Positions 42,557 through 49,637 of a stretch of 64,000 nt of DNA are shown here, piece after piece. The stretch covers positions 62,001 through 126,000 of the forward strand of contig JAEUIC010000047.1 of assembly GCA_016795285.1 (NCBI GenBank). Direction: 5' to 3'. Position 1 is the stretch's first letter. Every line of letters begins with the position of its first letter. This DNA is from Planctomycetota bacterium. Lineage in GTDB: Bacteria > Planctomycetota > B15-G4 > SIAN01. Below the pieces are notes generated by a model, which made no database searches, had not been told where the DNA came from, and was given only the letters and a program-made list of their open reading frames with translations. The translations under genes were made by a program, and so were the position numbers.

Positions 42557-44776
42557 TCACGCGTCCGCCGTCTTCTGGCCGATGCGGAAGATCACGAACT
42601 CGGCCGGCCGCAGCGGCGCGACGCCGACCAGGCAGATGATGCGACCGTTGTCGAGGTCGTTCTGCGTCATGGTCGTGCGGTCGCACTTGACGAAGTAGGC
42701 CTCCTTCGGCGAGCCGCCGAGCAGGTGCCCCTCCTTCCACTCGTTGAAGAGGAACGCCTCGACCGTGTCGCGCACGTTGGCCCAGAGCCGCTCGCCGTTC
42801 GGCTCGAAGACGACCCACTGGGTCGACTTGTCGATGGAGCGCTCGAGGTAGAGGAAGTAGCGCCGCACGTTGACGTACTTCCACTCGGGGTCGGCGCCGA
42901 GCGTGCGCCCGCCCCAGATGCGGTGGCCGAGGCGCGGGAAGCTGCGCAGGCAGTTGATCCCCTCGGGATTCAGCAGCTCCTGCTGGAACTTGTTGATGGC
43001 GATCTCGAAGCGCAGCGCGCCGAAGACCACCTCGTTGGCGGGCGCCTTGTGGACGCCGCGGATCACGTCGGTGCGCGCGTAGACGCCGGCCACGAAGCCC
43101 GACGGCGGCAGCAGCAGCTCGGCGCCGGCGCGGTTCGGGTCGCTCACCGCCACCCACGGGTAGTAGAGGGCGAGACGGTCGTCGCTGAACTGGTTGCGGA
43201 AGGTCCGGATGTCGTTGAACGACATGCCGGCCTGGCTGTCGACCACGCCGACGCGGTAGCGCATCTTGCGCAGGTGGGTCAGCAGCTCGTTGGTGATCGC
43301 CTGGTGCTGGTTCGCGTCGGCCGCTGCGGCCGGCGTCATCACGATCGAGACGTCCTCGACGTCCTCGAGCGCGGTGAGGCCGGTGCTGCCGATCTGCTCG
43401 TCGGTCTCGCCGGCGTAATCAGTCGAGACCGGCGCGGCGCCGTCGTTGCCGCCGGTGAGCGCGAAGACGAAGCGCGGTTCGCGGGCGACCGCGAGCGTCG
43501 CATCGAAGGAGAGCCAGAGCGACTGCAGCAGCGCGGCCGCCGGCTCGGCCACGCCGGCCAGCGCCAGCGTCGCGAAGAGCGGCATCTCGCGCGCGTCGCC
43601 GGAGCGAGCCGGGCTGCGCGGCAGCGCGACGTCGAGGCGGCGCGGCGCCGTCGGGTCGAGCTCGACATCGGCGTAGGTGTAGACCACCTCGCCGTTGGCG
43701 CTGCCGGTGTGGACGTCGACGTCGAAGCGGCGCGGCAGCGCCGTCAGCACCGCGGCATCGAGCGGCGGCGCCGCCAGCAACGCCGCGGGCACCGTGAAGT
43801 CGGCGGCGAGCGTCCCCTCCGGCCGCGCACCCGCCGGCGGATTCACCGCGTCGACCGCGTTGGTGGTGGCCGCCCGGAAGGTGACCGTCGCCCCGTCGCT
43901 GTCGCCGAGCAGCAACCGCGGACGGCGGACCGGATCGAGCGCAGCGCCGAGCAGCGGGGAGAGATCGCCCGGCCGGCTGCCGCGCAGGTCGAGCACGACC
44001 GGGAAGCGCGTGTTGAGGGGCACGCCCGCCGGACGGCGGACGCTCGCGCGCGTCATCAGCAGCGTGGCCAGCACGGCCGGCGTCAGGTTGATGGTCAGCG
44101 TGCCGGCGAGCCCCGCGACCACTTGGCGGTTCGCCACCTCGATCACCTGCGCCTGCGCGAGATCGACCTCGAGGCTGCGCGCCCCCGCGGCGATGCGATG
44201 GCGGGCGATGCCGATCACCGCGATCGCGCCGGCCGGCAAGCCGGCGGGCGGGTTCACCAGCGCGGCCGGGGCGACCTCGCCGACCTGCGCCAGCACCAGC
44301 GTGTTGTCCTCAGGGCTCGCGACCGCCTCGGTGAGGAGCAGCGGCTCGCGATCGCGCCAGCGCACTTCGACGTGGAAGTTGCCGTAGGCGCCGGGGAAGC
44401 GCGCCTCGATGCGGGCGCGGTTCAGCGGCGTCGTGAAGCCGGCCGCGACCGGCAGGTCGACGTTGTCGCCCGGGAACTCGTTCACCGCGCGCGCGGTGCG
44501 GACCACGTAGAGCTGCTTGCCGCCGTTGTCGAAGAAGGCGCGCACCGCGTGGGCCGAGTAGTTCGGCACGTCGACGGTGCCGAACCGCAGCGCGCGATCG
44601 TCGCCGTAGACGCGGCGGAACTCGCCGAAGCTGGTCACCACCTCCGGCGTGCCACGCAACGGGCCGAAGCGCAGCGGTCCGACGAGCGCCGCGACGCTCG
44701 TCGAGACCCCTTCGATCGACTTGGCGCGGAAGCTGGTCTCCTCGACGAAGACGCCAGGCGCGAGATACTCGGGCAT
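42557..44776 (-). CDS. eCIS major sheath protein (phage tail sheath family)
   Basis: The 739-residue protein starts PEYLAPGVFVEETSFRAKSI and EGVSTSVAALVG, the standard sheath opening. It continues with AVRAFFDNGGKQLYVVRT, and ends with the sheath C-terminal domain (TQWVVFEPNGERLWANVRDT, LFNEWKEGHLLGGSPKEAYF, GVAPLRPAEFVIFRIGQ). It contains a large middle insertion (about 150-430) of beta-rich sequence, likely displayed on the particle surface. The length is greater than the ~350-480 residues of Afp/Pvc sheaths. ATG at 44776 is preferred over a start five codons upstream because family members begin at this point. Confidence 0.92.
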   Translation of the reverse strand: MPEYLAPGVFVEETSFRAKSIEGVSTSVAALVGPLRFGPLRGTPEVVTSFGEFRRVYGDDRALRFGTVDVPNYSAHAVRAFFDNGGKQLYVVRTARAVNEFPGDNVDLPVAAGFTTPLNRARIEARFPGAYGNFHVEVRWRDREPLLLTEAVASPEDNTLVLAQVGEVAPAALVNPPAGLPAGAIAVIGIARHRIAAGARSLEVDLAQAQVIEVANRQVVAGLAGTLTINLTPAVLATLLMTRASVRRPAGVPLNTRFPVVLDLRGSRPGDLSPLLGAALDPVRRPRLLLGDSDGATVTFRAATTNAVDAVNPPAGARPEGTLAADFTVPAALLAAPPLDAAVLTALPRRFDVDVHTGSANGEVVYTYADVELDPTAPRRLDVALPRSPARSGDAREMPLFATLALAGVAEPAAALLQSLWLSFDATLAVAREPRFVFALTGGNDGAAPVSTDYAGETDEQIGSTGLTALEDVEDVSIVMTPAAAADANQHQAITNELLTHLRKMRYRVGVVDSQAGMSFNDIRTFRNQFSDDRLALYYPWVAVSDPNRAGAELLLPPSGFVAGVYARTDVIRGVHKAPANEVVFGALRFEIAINKFQQELLNPEGINCLRSFPRLGHRIWGGRTLGADPEWKYVNVRRYFLYLERSIDKSTQWVVFEPNGERLWANVRDTVEAFLFNEWKEGHLLGGSPKEAYFVKCDRTTMTQNDLDNGRIICLVGVAPLRPAEFVIFRIGQKTADA

Positions 44777-44822
44777 CGACCTTCCTCCCAACGTGGATGC
44801 ACGCGGCGCGCGAGCGCGCCGA

Positions 44823-45710
44823 TCAAGGCAAGCGAACGATCAAGGGCGAGCCGTCGGCGACCAGGCGCTGCGGAGCGCCGGGCGCGACGGTGAATGGCAG
44901 CGACAGCGCGAACGCGGCTCCGGAGCGCAGCGTCGCGTCGACCAGGAGCGCGACGTCGACGGCGTGGCGCCGAAGCTCCTCCGGATCGTGCAGTCGCCCC
45001 TCCCGGCGCGCCGCCTCGAACTCCGGCAACGGTCGCGCGCCGCGCACCCGCAGCTGCGCATCGTGCGGCGCGCCGCCGACCGGCAGCGCCGGCAGCGCTT
45101 GCAGCGGGAAGAGCAGCGCTCCGTCACGGTCGCTCTGCGCTTCCAGCACGACCGGATCGCGCCCGACCACCGTGACGGTCAGCGTCGCGTGCGCGAACGG
45201 CAGCGGTCGCCCGTCCTCGAGCGCGAGGCGACCGGAGAGCTCGCCCGAGCGCGTGCGCGCGACGTGGGCGGCCGCCGGGAAGAGCCCGAGCGGGAGCGTC
45301 GCACCGCGGGCGACGTTGGCGGCGAAGCGGCGCGGCAGCCAGCGGCCGCGCGGATCGAAGAGGAGACCGGCGATCGGCACCGCGGCGCGCGCGACCGGGC
45401 GGCCATCCACCTCGCGGGTCGACGGAGCGAGCTGCTCGCGCTGCTCGGCGGTGAGCGCCCCGGGCAGCGTCGCCCCCTCGCCGAACTCGATCGCGAAGCC
45501 CTGTGCACGGCGGACCACGCGGCGCGGGCGCGGGAAGCGGGCGCGATCGGCGGCGGGGAGCGGGTCGAGCAGCAGTTCGAGCAGGTCGGCGACGGACGGC
45601 GCTCCGGCTCGCACCGCCCCGTTCGGGAGCGCTGCGCTGACCGGCACGGAGGCGTCGACCGGCCGCAGCGCCGCGAACGACTGGAGCAGCAGCGACTCGC
45701 GCGCGATCAC
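44823..45710 (-). CDS. eCIS-cluster protein with carboxypeptidase-regulatory-like beta domain
   Basis: The 295-residue protein has no signal peptide. A helical N-terminal part (DLLELLLDPLPAADRARFPR) is followed by beta-rich sequence, GLLFDPRGRWLPRRFAANVA and LSGRLALEDGRPLPFAHATL, which resembles one or two carboxypeptidase-regulatory beta sandwiches. Start GTG at 45710 overlaps the DUF4255 gene stop (GTGA). It lies between the cap gene and the sheath gene, where no gene is found in Afp. I do not recognise a family; a cap-associated or sheath-decorating protein is a guess. Confidence 0.6.
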   Translation of the reverse strand: MIARESLLLQSFAALRPVDASVPVSAALPNGAVRAGAPSVADLLELLLDPLPAADRARFPRPRRVVRRAQGFAIEFGEGATLPGALTAEQREQLAPSTREVDGRPVARAAVPIAGLLFDPRGRWLPRRFAANVARGATLPLGLFPAAAHVARTRSGELSGRLALEDGRPLPFAHATLTVTVVGRDPVVLEAQSDRDGALLFPLQALPALPVGGAPHDAQLRVRGARPLPEFEAARREGRLHDPEELRRHAVDVALLVDATLRSGAAFALSLPFTVAPGAPQRLVADGSPLIVRLP

Positions 45711-46306
45711 GAGCGCGCCTCGCTCGGGTCGCCCATCACGAAGAGGCGCGTCTGCACGGGCACGGCCGGCGGCAACGGCCGCAATCCGACGCGCACGCCC
45801 TGCACGCGCCAGCTCGAGGAGAGCGTGTACTTCCCCGGCAGCGCATCCCAGATGCGGAAGAGATCCTCGGTCGAGAGCGCGGCGGCGTGGAGGTGGGCCG
45901 CCTCCTCTTCGCGCCATGCGCTGTCGTGCGGGGTGAGGTCGACGGCGCGCAGCGGCGTCCCCTCGGCGAGCTCCGCGAACGCCCACGCGTGCAGCTGCGC
46001 TTCGTGGAGGCCGCTCGGCGCCCAGGAGACCAGCAGGAAGTGGAGCTCGACCGGGAGCTCGGGGGTCGGACCGCCGAGCTCGCCGACCGCCGGCGCGCGC
46101 CACCGCTTGGTGTTCGCGTCGTCGATCTCGATGCGATGGAGGTAGAGGCCGACCGTCGGTGTCGTGCGCGGCTTGCGGAAGTCCTCGCTGCCGAGCAGCG
46201 AGACCTTGCCGTTCACGGGCGCACCCGAGAGCTCTTGCGGGAACCGCCGCCGCAACCGCTCCTCGAGCGCCGCCATGACGCCGTGGATCGCGAGGTACGA
46301 GGCCAT
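45707..46306 (-). CDS. eCIS tail terminator/cap, DUF4255 (Pvc16 N-terminal) family
   Basis: The 199-residue protein matches the DUF4255/Pvc16-N pattern: ASYLAIHGVMAALEERLR at the start, TPTVGLYLHRIEIDDANTKR, ELPVELHFLLVSWAPSGLHE, then LFRIWDALPGKYTLSSSWRV. The family ends tube and sheath growth at the distal end (Afp16). Here it is the first gene of the cluster, whereas in Afp it is the last. ATG at 46306 was chosen because the family begins at this motif; upstream ATG (46318) and GTG (46342) codons remain possible. C-terminal residues are not extended beyond the usual domain. Confidence 0.85.
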   Translation of the reverse strand: MASYLAIHGVMAALEERLRRRFPQELSGAPVNGKVSLLGSEDFRKPRTTPTVGLYLHRIEIDDANTKRWRAPAVGELGGPTPELPVELHFLLVSWAPSGLHEAQLHAWAFAELAEGTPLRAVDLTPHDSAWREEEAAHLHAAALSTEDLFRIWDALPGKYTLSSSWRVQGVRVGLRPLPPAVPVQTRLFVMGDPSEARS

Positions 46307-46413
46307 GCGGCGCATCATGCGCAGCGCAAGTGGCAACGTCACGCGCGCCGTCGACTCTTCAACAGCTCGTCAACAAAGCGTGCAAGAAAAGCGTGCAGGA
46401 GGTTCAGGCAACT
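46307..46413 (-). promoter_or_regulatory. Leader region of the eCIS operon with direct repeats
   Basis: This 107-base spacer separates the methyltransferase stop from the first eCIS gene and is less GC-rich than its surroundings. It contains two exact copies of AAAGCGTGCA (46375-46384 and 46388-46397, plus strand), period 13 bases, and TTGACG/TTGCAC-like hexamers on the transcribed strand. It is the only sizeable gap before the ~29.6 kb gene run and so the best place for the operon's promoter and a regulator site. No promoter consensus is certain. Confidence 0.45.
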
Positions 46414-47235
46414 TCATCGCGGCTTCACCGCGCGTGTCGCCAGGTAGCAAGCGATGCGCTCGTCGAGCGCGCCGTCGCCGGTCCCGCGGCCGCGATCCTC
46501 GAAGAGCGCGGTGAGCACGAAGCCCGCTTCGAGTTGGCCGCCGAGCTGCTGCTCGAGCGTGTGGCCGAAGCACCACGGCTCGTCGGCGGCTTGCAGCTCG
46601 GCGCGCTCCGCTTCGGAGAGGTGGACGAAGTCGGAGTAGGGCAGCGAGTGGCGCACCTCGAACTCGCCGCGCTCGAGCTTCTTCTCGTCGAAGAGGAAGC
46701 GGACCGGCTGCGTGAGGCCGCTCATCAGCACGCCGCCCGGCGCCAGCACGCGGAACGCCTCGCGCCAGACCGGCTGCGGATCGGGGATGAAGCTGTTCGA
46801 GCAGGGGTGGAAGAGGAGGTCGAAGCTGCCGTCCGGGTAGCGCGAGAGGTCGCGCATGTCGCCCTCCTCGAGGCGGATCGCGAGCCCTTCGCGCTCGGCG
46901 ACGGCGCGATCCTGCGCGAGCTGCGCCGGCGAGAGGTCGTGGAGCGTGACCGTGGCGCCGGCGGCGGCCAGCAGCGGCATCTGCTGCCCGCCCCCCGACG
47001 CGAGGCCGAGCACGCGCAGCCCGGCGAGCGGCGGGAACCAGTCGCGCGGGACCGGCCGCGAGGGGGTCAGCACGACCGAGAAGTCGCCGCGGCGAGCGGC
47101 CGCGACGGCGGCGGCGTCGACCGGCTGCGTCCAGCGGTTGCCGCGCGCCACCTGCCGGTTCCAGGCGGTGCGGTTCCAGTCGGCGATCGCGTCGGCGCCC
47201 GCGCCGGCCGATCGATCGCGTCGCGTTCCTTCCAT
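46414..47235 (-). CDS. SAM-dependent class I methyltransferase
   Basis: The 273-residue protein has motif I as LRVLGLASGGGQQMPLLAAA, followed by ATVTLHDLSPAQLAQD and motif III/IV-like FDLLFHPCSNSFI, then EAFRVLAPGGVLMSGLTQP, the usual order for the Methyltransf_11 type. DLSPAQL is typical of small-molecule methyltransferases. The substrate is unknown. ATG at 47235 is supported by a strong ribosome site (GGAGG at 47240-47244). It is divergent from the dGTPase gene and lies upstream of the eCIS leader on the same strand, so limited readthrough into the eCIS operon is possible. Confidence 0.85.
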   Translation of the reverse strand: MEGTRRDRSAGAGADAIADWNRTAWNRQVARGNRWTQPVDAAAVAAARRGDFSVVLTPSRPVPRDWFPPLAGLRVLGLASGGGQQMPLLAAAGATVTLHDLSPAQLAQDRAVAEREGLAIRLEEGDMRDLSRYPDGSFDLLFHPCSNSFIPDPQPVWREAFRVLAPGGVLMSGLTQPVRFLFDEKKLERGEFEVRHSLPYSDFVHLSEAERAELQAADEPWCFGHTLEQQLGGQLEAGFVLTALFEDRGRGTGDGALDERIACYLATRAVKPR

Positions 47236-47290
47236 GTCACCTCCAGCTCGGCGCATCGTCTTCGGGAGCGCGCGGAGACAATAGGACGCC

Positions 47291-48454
47291 ATGCAACGCA
47301 CCCGGCAGGAGTTCGAAGAGCTCGAGCGGCGCGATCTGGCGCCCTTCGCGCTGAAGGCGGCCGAGAGTCGCGGCCGTCGCCACCCCGAGAGCGAGGACCC
47401 CCATCGCACCGCCTTCGGGCGCGATCGCGATCGCGTGGTCCACAGCGGCGCCTTCCGCCGCCTCGAATACAAGACGCAGGTGCTCGTCAACGGCACCGGC
47501 GACAACTACCGCACGCGCATGACCCACACGCTCGAGGTGGCGCAGTTGGCGCGCGCCGTCGGGCGAGCGCTGCGGCTGAACGAGCCGCTCGTCGAGGCGA
47601 TCGGCCTGTCGCACGACTTGGGCCACCCGCCCTTCGGCCACTCCGGCGAGGAGGAGCTGCGCGAGCTGATGGTCGACCACGGCGGCTTCGAGCACAACTC
47701 GCAGGCGCTGCGCATCGTCGACCTGCTCGAGAATCCCTATCCCGGCCGCATGGGGCTGAACCTCACCTACGAGATGCGCAGCGCGCTGCTGAAGCACGGC
47801 ACGAAGAGCAGCGGGCCGACCTCGGCCGACATCGAGGCGGAGCCGCAGCCGTGGCTCGAGGCGCAAGTGGCCGACGCCGCCGACTCGCTCGCCTACATCT
47901 CGCACGATCTCGACGACGGGCTGCGCTTCGGCGTCTTCAGCGAAGCCGACCTCGGCGAGCTCGAATTGTGGCGTCGAGCGCGCGGCGAGGCGAAGCGCCG
48001 CTTCCCGGGCGCGGCCGGCGAGGAGCTGTTGCGTCCGACCGTCCATGCGACGCTGGCGCTGCCGGTCGCCGACCTCATCGCGGCGAGCGACGCGCGGCTG
48101 CAGGCGGTGGCGCCGCCGACGCCGCTCGCCGCGCGCCGGACCGCCGAGCGGCTGATCGCCTTCACGCCCGAGATGCAGGAGATCCAGTCGGAGGCGAAGC
48201 GCTACCTCTTCAAGCGCTTCTACTACGCCGACCACGTGATGGCGGTCCGCCGCGAAGCGCGCCGGCAGCTGCGCGAGCTCTTCCTCTTCCTCCACGCCCA
48301 TCCGCACGAGATGGCCGACTGGGCGCGCGCCCGCCTCGCCCGTCCCCTGCCCGGTGACAGCAGCTGGCGCGTCACTTGCGATTACGTCGCTGGCATGACC
48401 GACCGCTTCGCACAACAGGAGTGGGAACGGTTGGTCGGCCAGCGGAGCTCGTGA
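47291..48454 (+). CDS. dgt: dGTP triphosphohydrolase (HD-domain dGTPase-like)
   Basis: The 387-residue protein has the dGTPase pattern: DPHRTAFGRDRDRVVHSGAF, RRLEYKTQVLVN, TRMTHTLEVAQLAR (metal ligand His79) and GLSHDLGHPPFGHSGEEEL (HD at 108-109), then GGFEHNSQALRI. The family hydrolyses dNTPs (best known dGTP) to nucleoside and triphosphate, controlling the pool. The size fits the type of dNTPase found in many bacteria, shorter than the E. coli enzyme. It is divergent from the methyltransferase. Some relatives act in phage defence, but nothing else here supports that role. Confidence 0.9.
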   Translation: MQRTRQEFEELERRDLAPFALKAAESRGRRHPESEDPHRTAFGRDRDRVVHSGAFRRLEYKTQVLVNGTGDNYRTRMTHTLEVAQLARAVGRALRLNEPLVEAIGLSHDLGHPPFGHSGEEELRELMVDHGGFEHNSQALRIVDLLENPYPGRMGLNLTYEMRSALLKHGTKSSGPTSADIEAEPQPWLEAQVADAADSLAYISHDLDDGLRFGVFSEADLGELELWRRARGEAKRRFPGAAGEELLRPTVHATLALPVADLIAASDARLQAVAPPTPLAARRTAERLIAFTPEMQEIQSEAKRYLFKRFYYADHVMAVRREARRQLRELFLFLHAHPHEMADWARARLARPLPGDSSWRVTCDYVAGMTDRFAQQEWERLVGQRSS

Positions 48455-48468
48455 GGAGCGTGCATTCC

Positions 48469-48852
48469 ATGGCGAAGCGATCGATCGGGTGGGGTGTCGC
48501 GTTGCTTGCCGCGCTCGGCGCCGGCAGCGGCTGCACGGTGGTGAAGCCGGTCGTCTGCACCTTCACCACTCCCTGGCAGTTCGTCGAAGCGGCCGTCGAT
48601 TCGCGCGAGCTCGACGACGAGGACGCCGTTGACGACGAGGCGGAGCGGCTGCCGACAACTTGCCTCTGCCTCGCGGCGCCGATCGTGCTCCCGATCCGCA
48701 TCGTCGAGCGGATGGTGACCGGCTGCATCGGCGGCCTCTGCACCGGGCTCGTCAGCGACCTGAACGTGCTGGTCGGCAACAGCGAGCGCCCCACCAAGAA
48801 CCTGGCCGAAGCGTGGCGCACCAACGCGACGACGCCAAGCGAAGCGGAGTGA
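48469..48852 (+). CDS. Small putative lipoprotein
   Basis: The 127-residue protein has a signal peptide (SIGWGVALLAALGAGSGC) with a lipobox-like end GSGC, so it is probably lipidated. The mature part has Cys-containing hydrophobic stretches (TTCLCLAAPIVLPI, TGCIGGLCTGLVSDLNVLV). No family is recognised. ATG at 48469 follows GAGGAG at 48453-48458. Its stop overlaps the next gene by one base (TGATG), so the two lipoproteins are coupled; they follow the dGTPase gene closely. Confidence 0.65.
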   Translation: MAKRSIGWGVALLAALGAGSGCTVVKPVVCTFTTPWQFVEAAVDSRELDDEDAVDDEAERLPTTCLCLAAPIVLPIRIVERMVTGCIGGLCTGLVSDLNVLVGNSERPTKNLAEAWRTNATTPSEAE

Positions 48853-49514
48853 TGCGTCGCGCGCTTCGCAGCGGCCGGGCGCGCCGCGTCGCGCCGTACG
48901 CTCTGCTGGCCGCAGCGGGCGCGCTGGCCGCGTCGACATGCGGCTGCGTGTCGCGGGCGCTCGTGAACGAGCGGCCCCGCATCCGCATCGAGCGGCTCGA
49001 CGGCGCGATGCGGCGCCCCGACGGCCGAGTCGAGATCGAGGTGACGCGCACGGATGGGGAGCGGCGGCGCTACTCGATCGGCCCAAGCTCGGCGGCGGAG
49101 CGGATCGCGAGCGCGGAGTTCGACGATGGCGCCCTGGCGCGTACCGGCGAGCCGCTCGCCGTGGTCCACGACCCGCAGCGCAGCGGCGCGAGCGACGCCG
49201 GAACGCTCGCGGTGCCGACTGGACTGCCGCCGGGCACGCCGCTGGTCTGGGTCGAGCGCGTGACCAACGAGTCGATCGAGTGGCAACGCCGGACCAGCGA
49301 CCGGGTCGCGATCGGCTCGATCGGAGAGGCCGCCGCGCACCCGGCGACCGTGCCCGATCCGCTGCCGACCGATTGGTCGCGACCGATCACCTGGTTCGGC
49401 GCGATCCTGTTGCCGCCGGCGCTGCTGTTCGATGTGGTGACGGCACCGGTGCAGTTCCTGGTCGCCCCGAACGCGACGCTCGTCGCGTGGAGCGAGTGGG
49501 TCGAGGGGTGGTAG
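48852..49514 (+). CDS. Putative lipoprotein of unknown function
   Basis: The 220-residue protein opens with Arg-rich residues and ALLAAAGALAASTCGC, a signal peptide ending in a Cys pair that is a candidate lipobox. The mature part is charged and beta-like, with a hydrophobic segment near the C-terminus (WFGAILLPPALLFDVVTAPV). It is coupled to the upstream lipoprotein by a TGATG overlap, and the short hydrophobic motif (…P…LP..) recurs in both, so they may be distant relatives or partners. A palindromic repeat element follows. Confidence 0.6.
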   Translation: MRRALRSGRARRVAPYALLAAAGALAASTCGCVSRALVNERPRIRIERLDGAMRRPDGRVEIEVTRTDGERRRYSIGPSSAAERIASAEFDDGALARTGEPLAVVHDPQRSGASDAGTLAVPTGLPPGTPLVWVERVTNESIEWQRRTSDRVAIGSIGEAAAHPATVPDPLPTDWSRPITWFGAILLPPALLFDVVTAPVQFLVAPNATLVAWSEWVEGW

Positions 49515-49536
49515 CTCCGCCGATCCCGCCATCCGC

Positions 49537-49630
49537 CGGCATCCCGATCCGGGAACACTCCGCCGACGACTTCCGCACACCACGCCGCGGGGTGCGGTTT
49601 TCAGCGGCGGAACGCTCCCGGAACGAAACG
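49537..49630. repeat. Palindromic intergenic repeat, copy 1
   Basis: This 94-base element sits between the stop of the lipoprotein gene and the stop of the convergent serine-hydrolase gene. Its right end (GCGGCGGAACGCTCCCGG, then AACGAAACG) and left end (CGGCATCCCGATCCGGGA) match copy 2 at 52834 closely. The arms form an imperfect inverted repeat. The middle has GTGCGGTTTTC as in copy 2. The left arm has changes (AACACT for AGCGTT) that weaken pairing. Confidence 0.85.
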
Positions 49631-49637
49631 ACCGCCA

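Noticed and set aside
16704..46306. An integrated prophage
   Set aside because: No capsid, terminase, portal, integrase, lysis or replication genes; the DUF4157, DUF5908, DUF4255 and AAA+ genes point to eCIS instead.
16704..46306. A type VI secretion system
   Set aside because: No TssJ/L/M membrane complex, ClpV or TssK-like gene was seen; the single membrane-anchored protein is not of that kind.
46414..48454. Methyltransferase plus dGTPase as an anti-phage system
   Set aside because: They are divergent, the methyltransferase looks like a small-molecule enzyme, and the dGTPase looks like a housekeeping type; no other defence gene is present.
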